Origin: Emiliania huxleyi CCMP1516
Taxonomy: Eukaryota; Haptophyta; Isochrysidales; Noelaerhabdaceae
Assembly (NCBI RefSeq): GCF_000372725.1
Contig: NW_005200507.1
Location: forward strand, 401,328 to 465,327
Length of the DNA: 64,000 nt
Reading direction: 5' to 3'
The position numbers were made by a program, and so were the translations under genes. The notes under the pieces were generated by a model, which made no database searches, was not told where the DNA came from, and was given only the letters and a program-made list of their open reading frames with translations. Position 1 is the first letter of the stretch, and the number at the start of each line of letters is the position of its first letter. Positions 50,543 through 59,616 of this stretch are shown here, piece by piece.

Positions 50543-51002
50543 GGAGGGTGGAGAGAGCGCGCAGAGTACATCAGCGACTTGCACGTTGCACACACGCGAT
50601 GCAAGCACATTCCTAGTGCCTTGCAAAGTACACGCGCTGGGCTTGCTCGATGTGTGTGTTCCGTGTACCGCCAGCGTGATGGTGAGCTCTTTTCGTCTAC
50701 TCGAGGCGCTTTGGATACGCACAGGAGTCGGTGGTATCGTCGCCAAATGTCAGCGGGTAATATCTAAAACCCGGCGCCCGCCCTCTTTCTGGCCGCGTCC
50801 CTCCCCTGTCCGATCTTCTGGTTCCCTCGTTTACATACATAATATAACGAAATAAGCCACAAAATAACGTATACGTGCGGAACGCGGAGCAGTCCCGAGA
50901 TGGACATATACGTCTACTGGTTGCGCTCGCAACTTGCACCCGACCACACACACACAGTCACAGACACACGCATGCCTCATGCGCAAAAGGCAGCTACATA
51001 AA
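50543..51002. other. intergenic region between convergent genes
   Basis: No gene seen. Lower GC, with ACACACACA at 50948. It holds the 3' ends of both neighbours. Confidence 0.4.
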
Positions 51003-52958
51003 TCACCATCGCCCTCCTCGGGGGGCAGCCACGTCTGAGCGGTCCTCGGGGAGGAGCACGACCTTCGACCCCCGGGGCGCCGGCTCATCTTCCTCCGAGT
51101 CTAAAGCCGGCGCCCTCCAAGCGACATCATCGAGGTAGAGAGGGCGGCCGCGGCCGGCTACAGAATGAGGTGTGCTCCTTCTGTCTCCCGCGCGGCGGCT
51201 GTCGCTGCTCGCGCCGCTGCCCACGGCGCCGCCCGCGCGGCGGCAGCTGCTCGAGCCACCGCTCAGCATCGTGCTGCTCGGCGACGAGATGCCGCGCCGC
51301 CGCGAGCCGCCGCCCGGGTCGAGGAGCGGCTCTGGCGGGGCGGCCGGCGTCGCCTCGCCCACGGCGCTGTCCAGGTCGAGGCTGCGAGAGGGGCGAGCGC
51401 TCGGCGCAGACACGTCCGACTCTGCCATTGACTGCGCGAGTCGCGTGGCCATGTACGACTCGTCGAGCGGACGGTCCGAGGGGCTGTCCGAGGAAGAGCT
51501 GTCCGAGGAGGGGCTGTCCAGGGTGGCGCCGGGCCTGCCGTCGCTGCGAGGGTCGTCGCACCGCTGCGGCCGCGATGCCTTGGCCCTGGGAGGCGCCGCC
51601 ATGGCGCGCAGCATGGACTCGGCCGCCAGCGCCTTGACGAGGCGCTCCTTGTCGCCGCGCTTGTCGCCGCGCTTCTTGTCGGCGTGCTCCTGCTCGCCGA
51701 GGCGCGAGCTCCGCTGCTCCTGCGAGCTTCTGCTCGGCGGGGTTGACGCCGTGCTCCCGGGCCCGGCGTCGCTCTGTCCGCCAGAGACGACGGAGATGCC
51801 GAGACTCACCTCGCTCTCGCCCTCTCTCGCGCCGGGGCCCCTCCTCACGGCTTGCCCCGCAAGGCAGCCGCACGAGAAGGGGTACGAGCGGAGGGGCGCC
51901 GGCTCCGGGCTGGCTCGAGGGTCCGCTAGTCTGGCTCGCCGCCTCGCCCGCCGCCACGCCTCGTGCTCCGCGTCGCGCGACTCGAGCGCCTCGTCGGCGT
52001 CGTCCTCGTCGCTGCCAACCAGTCTCGCAATTTCCACCTGTGGTGCGGAAGAAGGGGCCTAGACGTGTCAGCTCGCGGGCACATTTATTAGAATGGGTCG
52101 GGGAGAAGGCACCGTCGGCTGGCGATGGCCGCCAGCGAGCCTCGAGCTAAAGTCGGAGAGCTGGCGAGTCGCCGCCGCGAGCAGCGTCGCGAGCCCGCCC
52201 GCCTCGGCGCCTCCGCCGCGCGGGCGGCTGTGGTCCCACTCGGCCGTCCCGCCGTAGAAGGCGACAAACTCCTCCTTGGAGTAGTCCATCCCGTCCGACA
52301 CGTCGACTCGCAGTCCCGGCGCCGCGCCGCCCTCTTGCCGCTGGCTTTGCCGCCCGCCGCAGTTGGCCAGGGTGAAGAGGCAGAGTCCGAGGAGGCCAAC
52401 GGCGGCGAGGGAGGCGGCGACGTCGCTCGAAAGCGAAGAGCGCGGCGCGGCGGGAGGCGCAGACGGCGGTCGTGGCGGAGGCGGCAGAGGTGGATGCGGT
52501 GGCGGCGGTCGAGGCGGCGGCGGTGGCGGTGGCGGCGGCGGCGGCGGCGACATTGGCGACGGAGGCGGGTCGACGGGAACCGTGCAGCTGATCCCCGCCA
52601 CCGTGTGCAAGCTGCCCTCGCCCCAAAAGTGGAAGGCGCCAGTGCCTTCGATGTGGAGGTCCTCGAGCTGGAACACGAGCTTGGCGGAGGTGGCGCCGGC
52701 GCTGGCTGGCTCGGTTTCACCCACAAAGCGCTGACCAGCCTGACTCACTCCGTCATCTGGGATGAGCCACGCGCCTTGGGTGCCAGTGACTCGTATGGGC
52801 GCCGCCTCGGCCGTGTGCGGGTTGTCATCCGCAAAACTCACTTCGATCTCTGCAAACGGGCGCCACGGCGTCACCTCTACCTCTATCTTGGTGATGCCGC
52901 GCAGGTCCGACTGGTGCTCCACGCGGTACGCGATCTTGTCGACTGCGCAGGAGGCCAT
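51003..52958 (-). CDS. single-pass membrane protein with proline-rich stalk and disordered cytosolic tail
   Basis: Not recognised. Two exons: 52958-52113 and 52037-51003, joined in phase 0 by a 75-bp GT-AG intron (acceptor CCGCACCACAG); 626 residues. Without splicing, exon 1 would stop at 52068 and exon 2 would have no start codon, so one gene is the simplest reading. Residues 1-145 look like a beta-sandwich with CAVDKIAYRVEHQSDLRGIT, EIEVSFADDNPHTAEAAPIR and FHFWGEGSLHTVAGISC. A stalk of about 45 residues is almost all Pro. One TM follows, VAASLAAVGLLGLCLFTLAN, then a long Ser/Arg/Asp-rich tail with MDYSKEEFVAFYGGTAEWDH. There is no obvious signal peptide at the ATG, so the sidedness is inferred. 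Confidence 0.55.
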
Positions 52959-53409
52959 CGCCCCTTGCCCGCTTACCCGCGTCTCGCTCGCCTGCGTCGC
53001 CCACGAGTGCCGCCGTTTACTCACAGCGGGTCGTGTGGGTGTGAAGAGACGCCGTGCACAGCCTTGAAGGCGAGCACGTTGAGCATCGCTGTTTGAGCGC
53101 CTTTCGTCTCCTAGGCGCCTTTGCGCGTTCAAGAGGAGAAGCGAAATTCTCTCTCACTCAGAGAAGACTACCTCCGACAGCCTCAGAGATCACGCTCCCC
53201 TCGCACGCCACTCGCGCAAAAGCAAGGTTTCCCGAAAAGCCAAAAAACTAGAAAACTCGCACAAGCGAAAAGGCCGTCGGCGTCGCAACCTTTTCTAGAT
53301 CTCTTGTAGCTTCTTACGTTGCTCATACATAGTACATAGAATGTTTGCCCCCCAAAAGCTACACTGAGACCACCACACGCACACAACGCGCCGCGCGCCG
53401 CGCAGACCC
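52959..53409. other. intergenic region
   Basis: No gene seen. It lies between the 5' end of the stalked membrane protein and the 3' end of the TPR gene, both on the minus strand. Confidence 0.4.
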
Positions 53410-54102
53410 TCACTCCTCCGGGATGTCCGCCAGCCGCGCGTCCATCTCCACCAGCATGCCCTCCACCCACGCCTCTCTCCCGGACCGCTCGGGCGGCAGC
53501 GCCGCCTCTGCGCACTTGCGCGCCTGCTCCTCGTTGCCCAACCGCGCGTGGCACATGGCGATCCCGCCCAGCGCGCCAACGTGCCACGGCTTCATCCGCA
53601 GCACCCTGCGGCAGAGCTCGACGGAGCTCGCGTACTCGCCCTGCATGTAGCGCAGCGTCGCCAGGCGGTTCAGTGGCTCCGCCCAGTCGGGGAAAGAGGC
53701 TGCGATATCCTGCAGCGCTTCCGCCTCGCCCGCCGTGTCAGGATTCTGCATGAGGCGCCTCTCCGCCTTCTCGAGCGCGGCTCGCGGCGCGGCGCCCTCC
53801 TCGCCGTACCAGTGGCTCCACAGCTGCTCGAGCGCCTTTTCTGGACGCTCGCCTCCCACGCCCTCGAGGAGCGTTCGCTCCTGCTGCAGCCGCTCCTTGC
53901 GAGCCGCGAGCTGCAGCCGGCGGCGGCGAAGCGAGTCGTACAGCCCGCCCGAGTCTGCACCAACGCCGTCGTCGGCAGCCGTCAGCATCGGAGAGCCGGC
54001 GCGCCTTCCAAGCGGGCCGGCGAGGAGGCCGACGGCGCCGCTCGGAGACACAATCGCTGAGAGAGTCAGCGACAGAATCGGGAAGACGGCCACTGAGAGC
54101 AT
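53410..54102 (-). CDS. TPR-containing, probably plastid-targeted protein
   Basis: 230 residues from ATG at 54102. The N-terminus has a signal peptide (MLSVAVFPILSLTLSAIV) followed by a Gly/Arg/Ser stretch (GLLAGPLGRRAGSPM) consistent with a bipartite plastid presequence. A charged coiled segment (YDSLRRRRLQLAARKERLQQ) precedes tetratricopeptide-like repeats at about 105-215: EAEALQDIAASFPDWAEPLN, ATLRYMQGEYASSVELCRRV, LRMKPWHVGALGGIAMCHAR, LGNEEQARKCAEAALP, with W/L/G/Y/A/P at TPR positions. TPRs act as protein-binding scaffolds; the partner is unknown. Single exon. Directly upstream lies a repeat and the terminal-inverted-repeat element. Confidence 0.7.
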   Translation of the reverse strand: MLSVAVFPILSLTLSAIVSPSGAVGLLAGPLGRRAGSPMLTAADDGVGADSGGLYDSLRRRRLQLAARKERLQQERTLLEGVGGERPEKALEQLWSHWYGEEGAAPRAALEKAERRLMQNPDTAGEAEALQDIAASFPDWAEPLNRLATLRYMQGEYASSVELCRRVLRMKPWHVGALGGIAMCHARLGNEEQARKCAEAALPPERSGREAWVEGMLVEMDARLADIPEE

Positions 54103-54159
54103 CGGGCGGCTTTGGGTGGTGGCAGCGCTTGTGCGATTTCCGCAAGTGCACGATTTTTC

Positions 54160-54339
54160 GCGGGGTGTGGAATGGTGGGCGACCAACCCACCTCGAGACC
54201 ATACCCCCCCCCGCCTGTTGACAGACCCAGCCTCCCGGAGACCGGGGATGGGCGGTCAGGACCATACCCCCCCACCCTTTGGGCCGCGAGGGTACCATAC
54301 CATACCCCGGAAAAAGTTGGAACCCTGGTATACTCTGGA
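54160..54339. repeat. repeat cluster flanking the TIR element
   Basis: Contains GACCATACCCCCCCC twice (near 54198 and 54261) and GGTACCATACCATACCCCGG with AAAAAGTTGGAACCC, the reverse complement of the motif at 17277-17345. Confidence 0.65.
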
Positions 54340-55282
54340 GGGCGCCTGGGTCTAAATTTAGTGCGGTGTGAAGTGTTTATCTACTGCATCTTTAGTGCAC
54401 TTTAGCGCGAATTTAGCGCGAATTTAGCGCAAATTTACCGCAAATTTACCGCGAATTCCGCGCAAATTTAGCGCGAGTTCACTGCGACTTTACATCCAGA
54501 TTTAGCGAGGTTGTGCGTCTTTATTTAGTCCCGCCGCGCACTAGCATCCAGCCGCAGCCCCTCGCTGGGCCTCCCTCCCCCTCTCCCCCTGCAGTCCCCT
54601 GCCCACTCGCAAAAACTTTCCCGTCCGTCCCATCCCCAACCGAACGAACGAAGGTTTTTCAGCTGAATCTCAGCCTCCGGGCCCGCCGAGCGGCAAAACG
54701 TTTGCCGGCAGCGGGGCGTGAAGTCTGAAGATGGTCACGGGCACAGCATGGGTTGTGCGGTCGGAGGTGCTGCCTTGCGGTGGCGCATTCAACTGTGCTG
54801 GTCCTCCTCTCGGGAATCGGTGCTGTGCCTGTGCTCAGTCGGGGGAGATCTTGCTCTGGAGGGCTGCATATCTAGGCTCACTGGGAGCCTGCCTTTGGGT
54901 CATGAGGGCAGGGGCCAGGCATCTCCTGTGGTGCATTCTTGGCAGCCAAGGAGCAATCGAGCAAAGCACGCGGCCCTGGCTAGCTGTGGCCTGTGGGCTG
55001 TGGTGTGGCCGGGAAGCCGTCGGCTAAAGAATGCGTGCCCGCACTAAAGATGCGGGACCCACACTAATGTACTGCAGCTGCCCGCACCTAAAGTGAACTA
55101 AATGTGGCGCTAAATTGGAGATAAAACACACTAAATATGTGCTAAATATGTGCTAAATATGTGCTAAATATGTACTAAATTTGCGCTAAGTCGCGCTAAT
55201 ACGCACTCGAACACGCACTAAATAGCGCACTAAACTATCACTAAAGTTCATTCACATGCACTAAATTTAGACTCAGGCGCCC
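54340..55282. mobile_element. non-autonomous terminal-inverted-repeat element with subterminal CTAAA arrays
   Basis: 943 bp bounded by 25-bp inverted repeats: GGGCGCCTGGGTCTAAATTT plus AGTGC at 54340-54364, and its reverse complement with one mismatch at 55258-55282. Inside each end is an array of degenerate (A/T)TTTAG(C/T)GC units: left 54365-54520 (repeated GCGAATTTA), right 55085-55260 (repeated TGTGCTAAATA at 55133-55175). The middle 550 bp has no transposase and only a short 109-codon frame. No clear target-site duplication is visible. The ends and subterminal arrays match cut-and-paste DNA transposon architecture. Confidence 0.75.
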
Positions 55283-56346
55283 TTCTACTACCCAGGTACC
55301 CCTGCTGTGGCGGGCACAGCAGAAACCCACTATAGAGTTTGTTGATGTTGTAGAGATTTCACGTTGTAGAGCGCCTCTACATCGCTCTACAACGCACGCA
55401 GTTCGTCACGCGGCGAATGTAGATCTCTACAGCTCTACAGCGCTCTCCACTCTAACATCCTCGACACCCTCCCTCAGGTCCTGCGACGCCGCCGCCGCCT
55501 TGCCGATCCCTTGCTCTCGCGGCTTCTCCCGCCTTTCGGCGCAACTCTGCCCTCCTCGCGGCATATTTTGGCCCCCTCTCCTCGCTCAAGCGTCAAGGAC
55601 GACTCTTCTGACACCCACTCCGACAATCTCTCTCTCTCTCTCTCTCTCCCACTCCGATCATTATTTGTCATGTCGTTGCTCAGGTCCACTATCGTGTCGG
55701 ACACTTGTACCTCCACCGATGATGTTGGCGCTGGGGTCCCTTCGGGACAGCTGACGACGAGATTAGCACTGCGATTTCATGCCCACGGTGTACCTGTGTT
55801 AGTGCCAGTGCGAGCCAGTCCCGTGCCCAGTCCTGTGCCCAGTGTCGTGCGAGGGAAAAAAGAAAGAAAGAAAACAGACAACCCAAGGGAGGGATGGGAG
55901 GACGGCACGCCGCCACCACACAGGGATTTTAAGGAGAGGAGTGTGGTGCGCTAGCCGTCGCCCACCCTAGGGAGTCTGCCTCTTCCTATCTCTTTTCGCA
56001 GTCTCTCGCCGATTCTCGCTGCAACCTTCATGCCACCTCGCGGCCGTCCCATTCTCGTCGTTCTCTCCCTTGTCACTTCCTCCGTCGCGTCATTCTCTTC
56101 CGCCTCGTCCTGCGCCGCCGCCGCCTGCCGTTCCCTTGTTCTCTCGGCTTCTTTCGCCTTTCGGCGCAGCTCCGCCCTCCTTGCTGCATATCCTGGCCCC
56201 TCGAGTCTATCGAGCTCCCCTCGCGCAAGGACCACATTTCTGACTCCCACTCCGATCATTTGCCTACAAGGGAGTTTTGTTGTAAAAGCGCCCACGATTT
56301 CTCCCATCGCTTTGGTTGGGCCTCTGGCTGTGGCGGCACAGCAGAA
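55283..56346. repeat. AT-hook repeat copies and inverted TGTAGAG motif
   Basis: 55325-55455 contains a GTTGTAGAG/CTCTACAAC palindromic cluster. About 55460-55760 is a rearranged AT-hook repeat copy carrying a (CT)n block. 55855-56260 is a second copy whose minus strand again reads IGVGVRNVVLARGELDRLEG through RMGRPRGGMK. The last 90 bp before 56347 are the probable 5' UTR of the oxidoreductase gene. Confidence 0.65.
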
Positions 56347-58010
56347 ATGCCTCCCGCCGTCCTCATGCTCGGCACCGGCGAGTACACCACGGGCTTCACC
56401 GGCTCGGGCGCCTCCGACTCGGACAAGTCGACTGGCGTCGTCGCGCTCGTGATGCTCGACTTGCGGCGGCGCGGCAAGGTTGGCAGGCTCGGGATGTGCG
56501 GCACGGATGGCCGGAAGCTGCCCGCGATCCGCGCGCATATGAAGGCGGCGCTGGGCGACGTTTACAGCGGCATCGACCCCTCCTGCATCGAGACGTGGCC
56601 GCCCGACGGCGTCGTCGACCGAGAGGCGTACGTGGCTGCGGCCGATGCTTTTGGTCCCGGCGACGTGGCGGTCATCTTCACGCCGGACGACACGCACGGC
56701 CCGATCGCGCGGGCCTGCCTGGCGCGCGGCATGCACGTCCTCCTCACCAAGCCGCCCGTCAAGACGCTCGAGGAGCACCGTAGCCTCGCGGCCGCGGCGG
56801 CGGACGCCGGGCGGCTTTGCGCCGTCGAGGTGCACAAGCGGTACGACCCGATCTACAGGGACGCGCGGGACCGCGTGCCGTCGCTCGGCGCCTTCTCCTA
56901 CTTCACGGCGCACATGTCGCAGCCCAAGCACCAGCTCGACACCTTCAAGGCGAGGTTGCTCAGACTTAGTGATTAGTGTTTGACCAGTGCTTGATCGGGC
57001 AAGCACCAGCTCGACACCCTCAGGCGTGGGCGGGCAAGTCGAGCGACATCTCGTACTACCTCAACTCGCACCACGTCGACTTCCACGAGTGGTGCCTGCG
57101 AGGGAGGGCGAGGCCGGAGGCGGTGACGGCGCTCGCCTCGGACGGGGTCGCGAGCGAGCGGGTCGGCCGCCCGTGTGAGGACACCATCACCCTCGCCGTC
57201 CGGTGGCGCAACAAGCTCGAGCCTCCGGCGCTGCAGGAGGAGAACCAGGGGCGGGAGGGGCGGCAGGAGGGTGCGGCGGCGCGCTCCTTCACAGGAAGCG
57301 CGGGGCACGCGGTGTACACCTCGTCGTGGATCGCCGCCCGGGCGGACGTGCACTCGCAGCAGCGCTGGCTCTCCTCCTAGACACTTCCTAGACACTTCCT
57401 AGACACTTCCTAGACACTTCCTAGACAGCAGCGCTGGCTCCCCTCGCGGCCACTGCGGAGGCGTGCCCCGGCGGGCGGGGTGTCTCGACCAGCCCTCTCT
57501 CGAGCCCTGCCCTGCAGGTTCTACATGGGGCACGGCGGAGAGATGTCGGTCGACCAGGCGCACCGCGGCTACACGGTCGCGCAGGACGGCAAGGGCTTCG
57601 CCTCGGTGTAGCCCCCGCCCCCTGGCCCGCCCCCTGGCCCCGCCCTGCCGGAGCCGGCCGAGGAGGCGCCTCGCTCCCGGCCCAAGCCCCCTCTCTCCCG
57701 CTGGCAGGTGAACCCGCTCTTTTGGAAGCCGGCTCGCGACGCCCTCACGCGCGAGTTTACCGGCCAGCGCTGCTACGGCTACCTCTCCTTCGAGGCCTTC
57801 GTCGACGCCGCCGCCGCGTGCAACGCCGGCCGCGCGGTGCCGGAGGACTACGACGGCGTGTTGCCGACTGTTGCGACGACGGCGGGCGCGACGGCGATAC
57901 TCGAGGCGGGGCGGCGCTCGCTCGACGCCAGCGGGCGGACGATGGAGCTCGTCTACGCGGACGCCGCCGCCGAGACGCCGGTCGGCATCCGGGCCCTCGA
58001 CTTCTCGTGA
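56347..58010 (+). CDS. Gfo/Idh/MocA-family oxidoreductase
   Basis: NAD(P)-dependent sugar-type oxidoreductase; the pattern resembles eukaryotic D-galacturonate reductase-like members, but the substrate is not assignable. Four exons: 56347-56949, 57024-57367, 57518-57605, 57708-58010; introns GC-AG (74 bp), GC-AG (150 bp), GT-AG (102 bp); 445 residues. The N-terminal Rossmann part has [17 protein letters not shown] (GxGxxxxG-like), [20 protein letters not shown], and the family signature [15 protein letters not shown] (the usual EKP reads TKP), then [15 protein letters not shown]. The C-terminal half has [34 protein letters not shown] and [11 protein letters not shown]. Introns 1 and 2 both contain copies of neighbouring exon sequence. 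Confidence 0.82.
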
Positions 58011-58468
58011 GGGCACAGGGAGCCCGCACGCTTCGCGGGGCGGAGAGAGGAGCAGCTGAGCAGGCGAGACACAGCCGGCCACGTGATGTACTGATGTTGC
58101 GCCCGCGGTGTCGCGGTGTACGTAGCGCTTCCGAGGGAACTGGGAAGAACGAAGAAGCTAGACCGCCGCGGAGCTTTTTTTTCGCGTGCGTGGACGGCCG
58201 TCTAGGACCGGTGGGAGGTGGTGGACCGTGTACGTCGTTTGGGGAGATTTTGGGTAGGGTACGTTTTTGGGGAGATTGGGACGTCGATAAGAATTAATAT
58301 GATCAAAAATAGGGCGCGGCGCGCCAGCCAACGAACTGTGAATACTTACGACGCATCTGCACATTAAAACATTTATGTCACGCAACGATGGAATGCAACA
58401 ACTCAGTCCGCACGTCGGGACAGGCGTCACACCCTCCCCGCGCACTCATGTCGCGACCACGTGCGAAT
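58011..58468. other. intergenic region between convergent genes
   Basis: No gene seen. A T8 run near 58176 and the lower-GC 58240-58400 are the only notable features; likely 3' UTR sequence. Confidence 0.4.
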
Positions 58469-59263
58469 TCACAGCCCCTCCGCCAGCGGCTCCGAGATCT
58501 CGATGAGCACGTTGTCCACCGAGAGGCCGAGCGGGAGCGGCAGCCCGAGCGCCTCGCTCGGCGCCTGCCCGCACAGCTGCAGCTTCAGGCTCGCAGCGGA
58601 GAGGCGCAGCCGGTGTAGCGGGAGCTCTTCGGCTCCAGCGCGCGCAGGCAGCGGGACGAGCGGCGCCCACAGCGCCTTCAGCGTCGGCGTCCACAGGACG
58701 GGCAGGCCGCCGCGAGCCGGCGCACCCTCCGCCGCGCTGCGCGCGCTCGACCAGCCGCTCACCTCAATCTGCGGAGCAGCGGCAGACTCGGGAGGCCGCT
58801 CGACGCACAGCGCGCCGCCGCCCTCCTCAAACTCAATGGCAGCCGCGGTGGCGGGGACACCCCAGACGCGAACGCACGCCCGCTCCGCCTCGGCGTTCGA
58901 CACGTACAGCCGCGAGCCCCACTGCCCCACTGTGCCCCGCTTGGAGACGAGCGCGCCCATGCTCACGTACTCGAGGTACGGCCCGACGGGAGACTCGTCG
59001 TACTCCAGCGCGACGACGCCGCCGATGCTCCAGCCAAAGAGAGAGAGGGCGCGCACGCCGTCGGGCAGCGCGCCCGCCGGCGGGGACCGCACAACCGCTG
59101 GACGGAACCAGAGCCGACCGCGGAACAGCCAAGGGTAGTCTGCGTCCTCGCCGTTGCGCTCTGATGGAGAGGCGAGTGGCGTGCCGCGAAGAAGACCTCG
59201 CAGGAGCGGTGGGGCGCGTGGCGAGGCGGCGGCGAACGCAGTCAGAGTGCAGGACAGAAGCAT
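58469..59263 (-). CDS. NXD1-like (neoxanthin-deficient 1/acetoacetate decarboxylase-like) protein
   Basis: 264 residues from ATG at 59263. The start MLLSCTLTAFAAASPRAPPL looks like a signal plus transit peptide. The mature part carries PWLFRGRLWFRPAVV, SLFGWSIGGVVALEYDESPV, GPYLEYVSMGALV and WGSRLYVSNAEAERACVRVW, GVPA: the order and spacing found in plant NXD1-type proteins (PW.F.GRA.Y, FGYTLGG, YddSP.G..DE, VNS..A...G...GLPS), which are needed for neoxanthin formation and share the acetoacetate-decarboxylase fold. Whether this copy has that role is inference; it fits a xanthophyll-making alga. The catalytic Lys of true acetoacetate decarboxylases is not evident. Single exon. Confidence 0.65.
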   Translation of the reverse strand: MLLSCTLTAFAAASPRAPPLLRGLLRGTPLASPSERNGEDADYPWLFRGRLWFRPAVVRSPPAGALPDGVRALSLFGWSIGGVVALEYDESPVGPYLEYVSMGALVSKRGTVGQWGSRLYVSNAEAERACVRVWGVPATAAAIEFEEGGGALCVERPPESAAAPQIEVSGWSSARSAAEGAPARGGLPVLWTPTLKALWAPLVPLPARAGAEELPLHRLRLSAASLKLQLCGQAPSEALGLPLPLGLSVDNVLIEISEPLAEGL

Positions 59264-59616
59264 CGGGCACGAAGCGACAATCGTGCTCGCCCTGTTCACG
59301 GCGCTCGCCTGCATATATATGTGTCTCTGAGCGGTCTGGTGTCCAGTCACTCTTCTGTTGCACTGTTGCCCCACTGGGATAGGGTCGATTCCGCATGGTA
59401 CGGGACCCCTCGATCGTCTCGCCCTCCCTCACTGGGTGATGCTCGTGGGGGGGGGGGGGGGTCACTTTCCACACAAGCTAACTCACTTTGTTTGTTGTGC
59501 AACAAAGGCCCCCTCTGTTGTGCCCCACGCGTGGTGATCGAGACACTTTTGAGTCACAGGCAGACGAACAATAGGCGCGAAAGCATTCTCCCCCTCCTGA
59601 CTGAGGCCTCGTCGGG
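59264..59616. other. intergenic region with 45-bp motif copy
   Basis: No gene seen. It contains the motif copy at 59375-59420 and a G14 run at about 59448-59461. It has GCATATATATGTG near 59311, a TATA-like element about 48 bp upstream of the NXD1-like ATG on the opposite strand. Confidence 0.5.
59375..59420 (-). repeat. dispersed 45-bp motif, copy 2
   Basis: GGGATAGGGTCGATTCCGCA then TGGTACGGGACCCCTCGATC, the reverse complement of 48938-48982. Confidence 0.8.

Noticed and set aside
54718..55047. 109-codon frame inside the TIR element as a transposase
   Set aside because: Too short, rich in Trp/Cys/Gly, no DDE or zinc-finger pattern.
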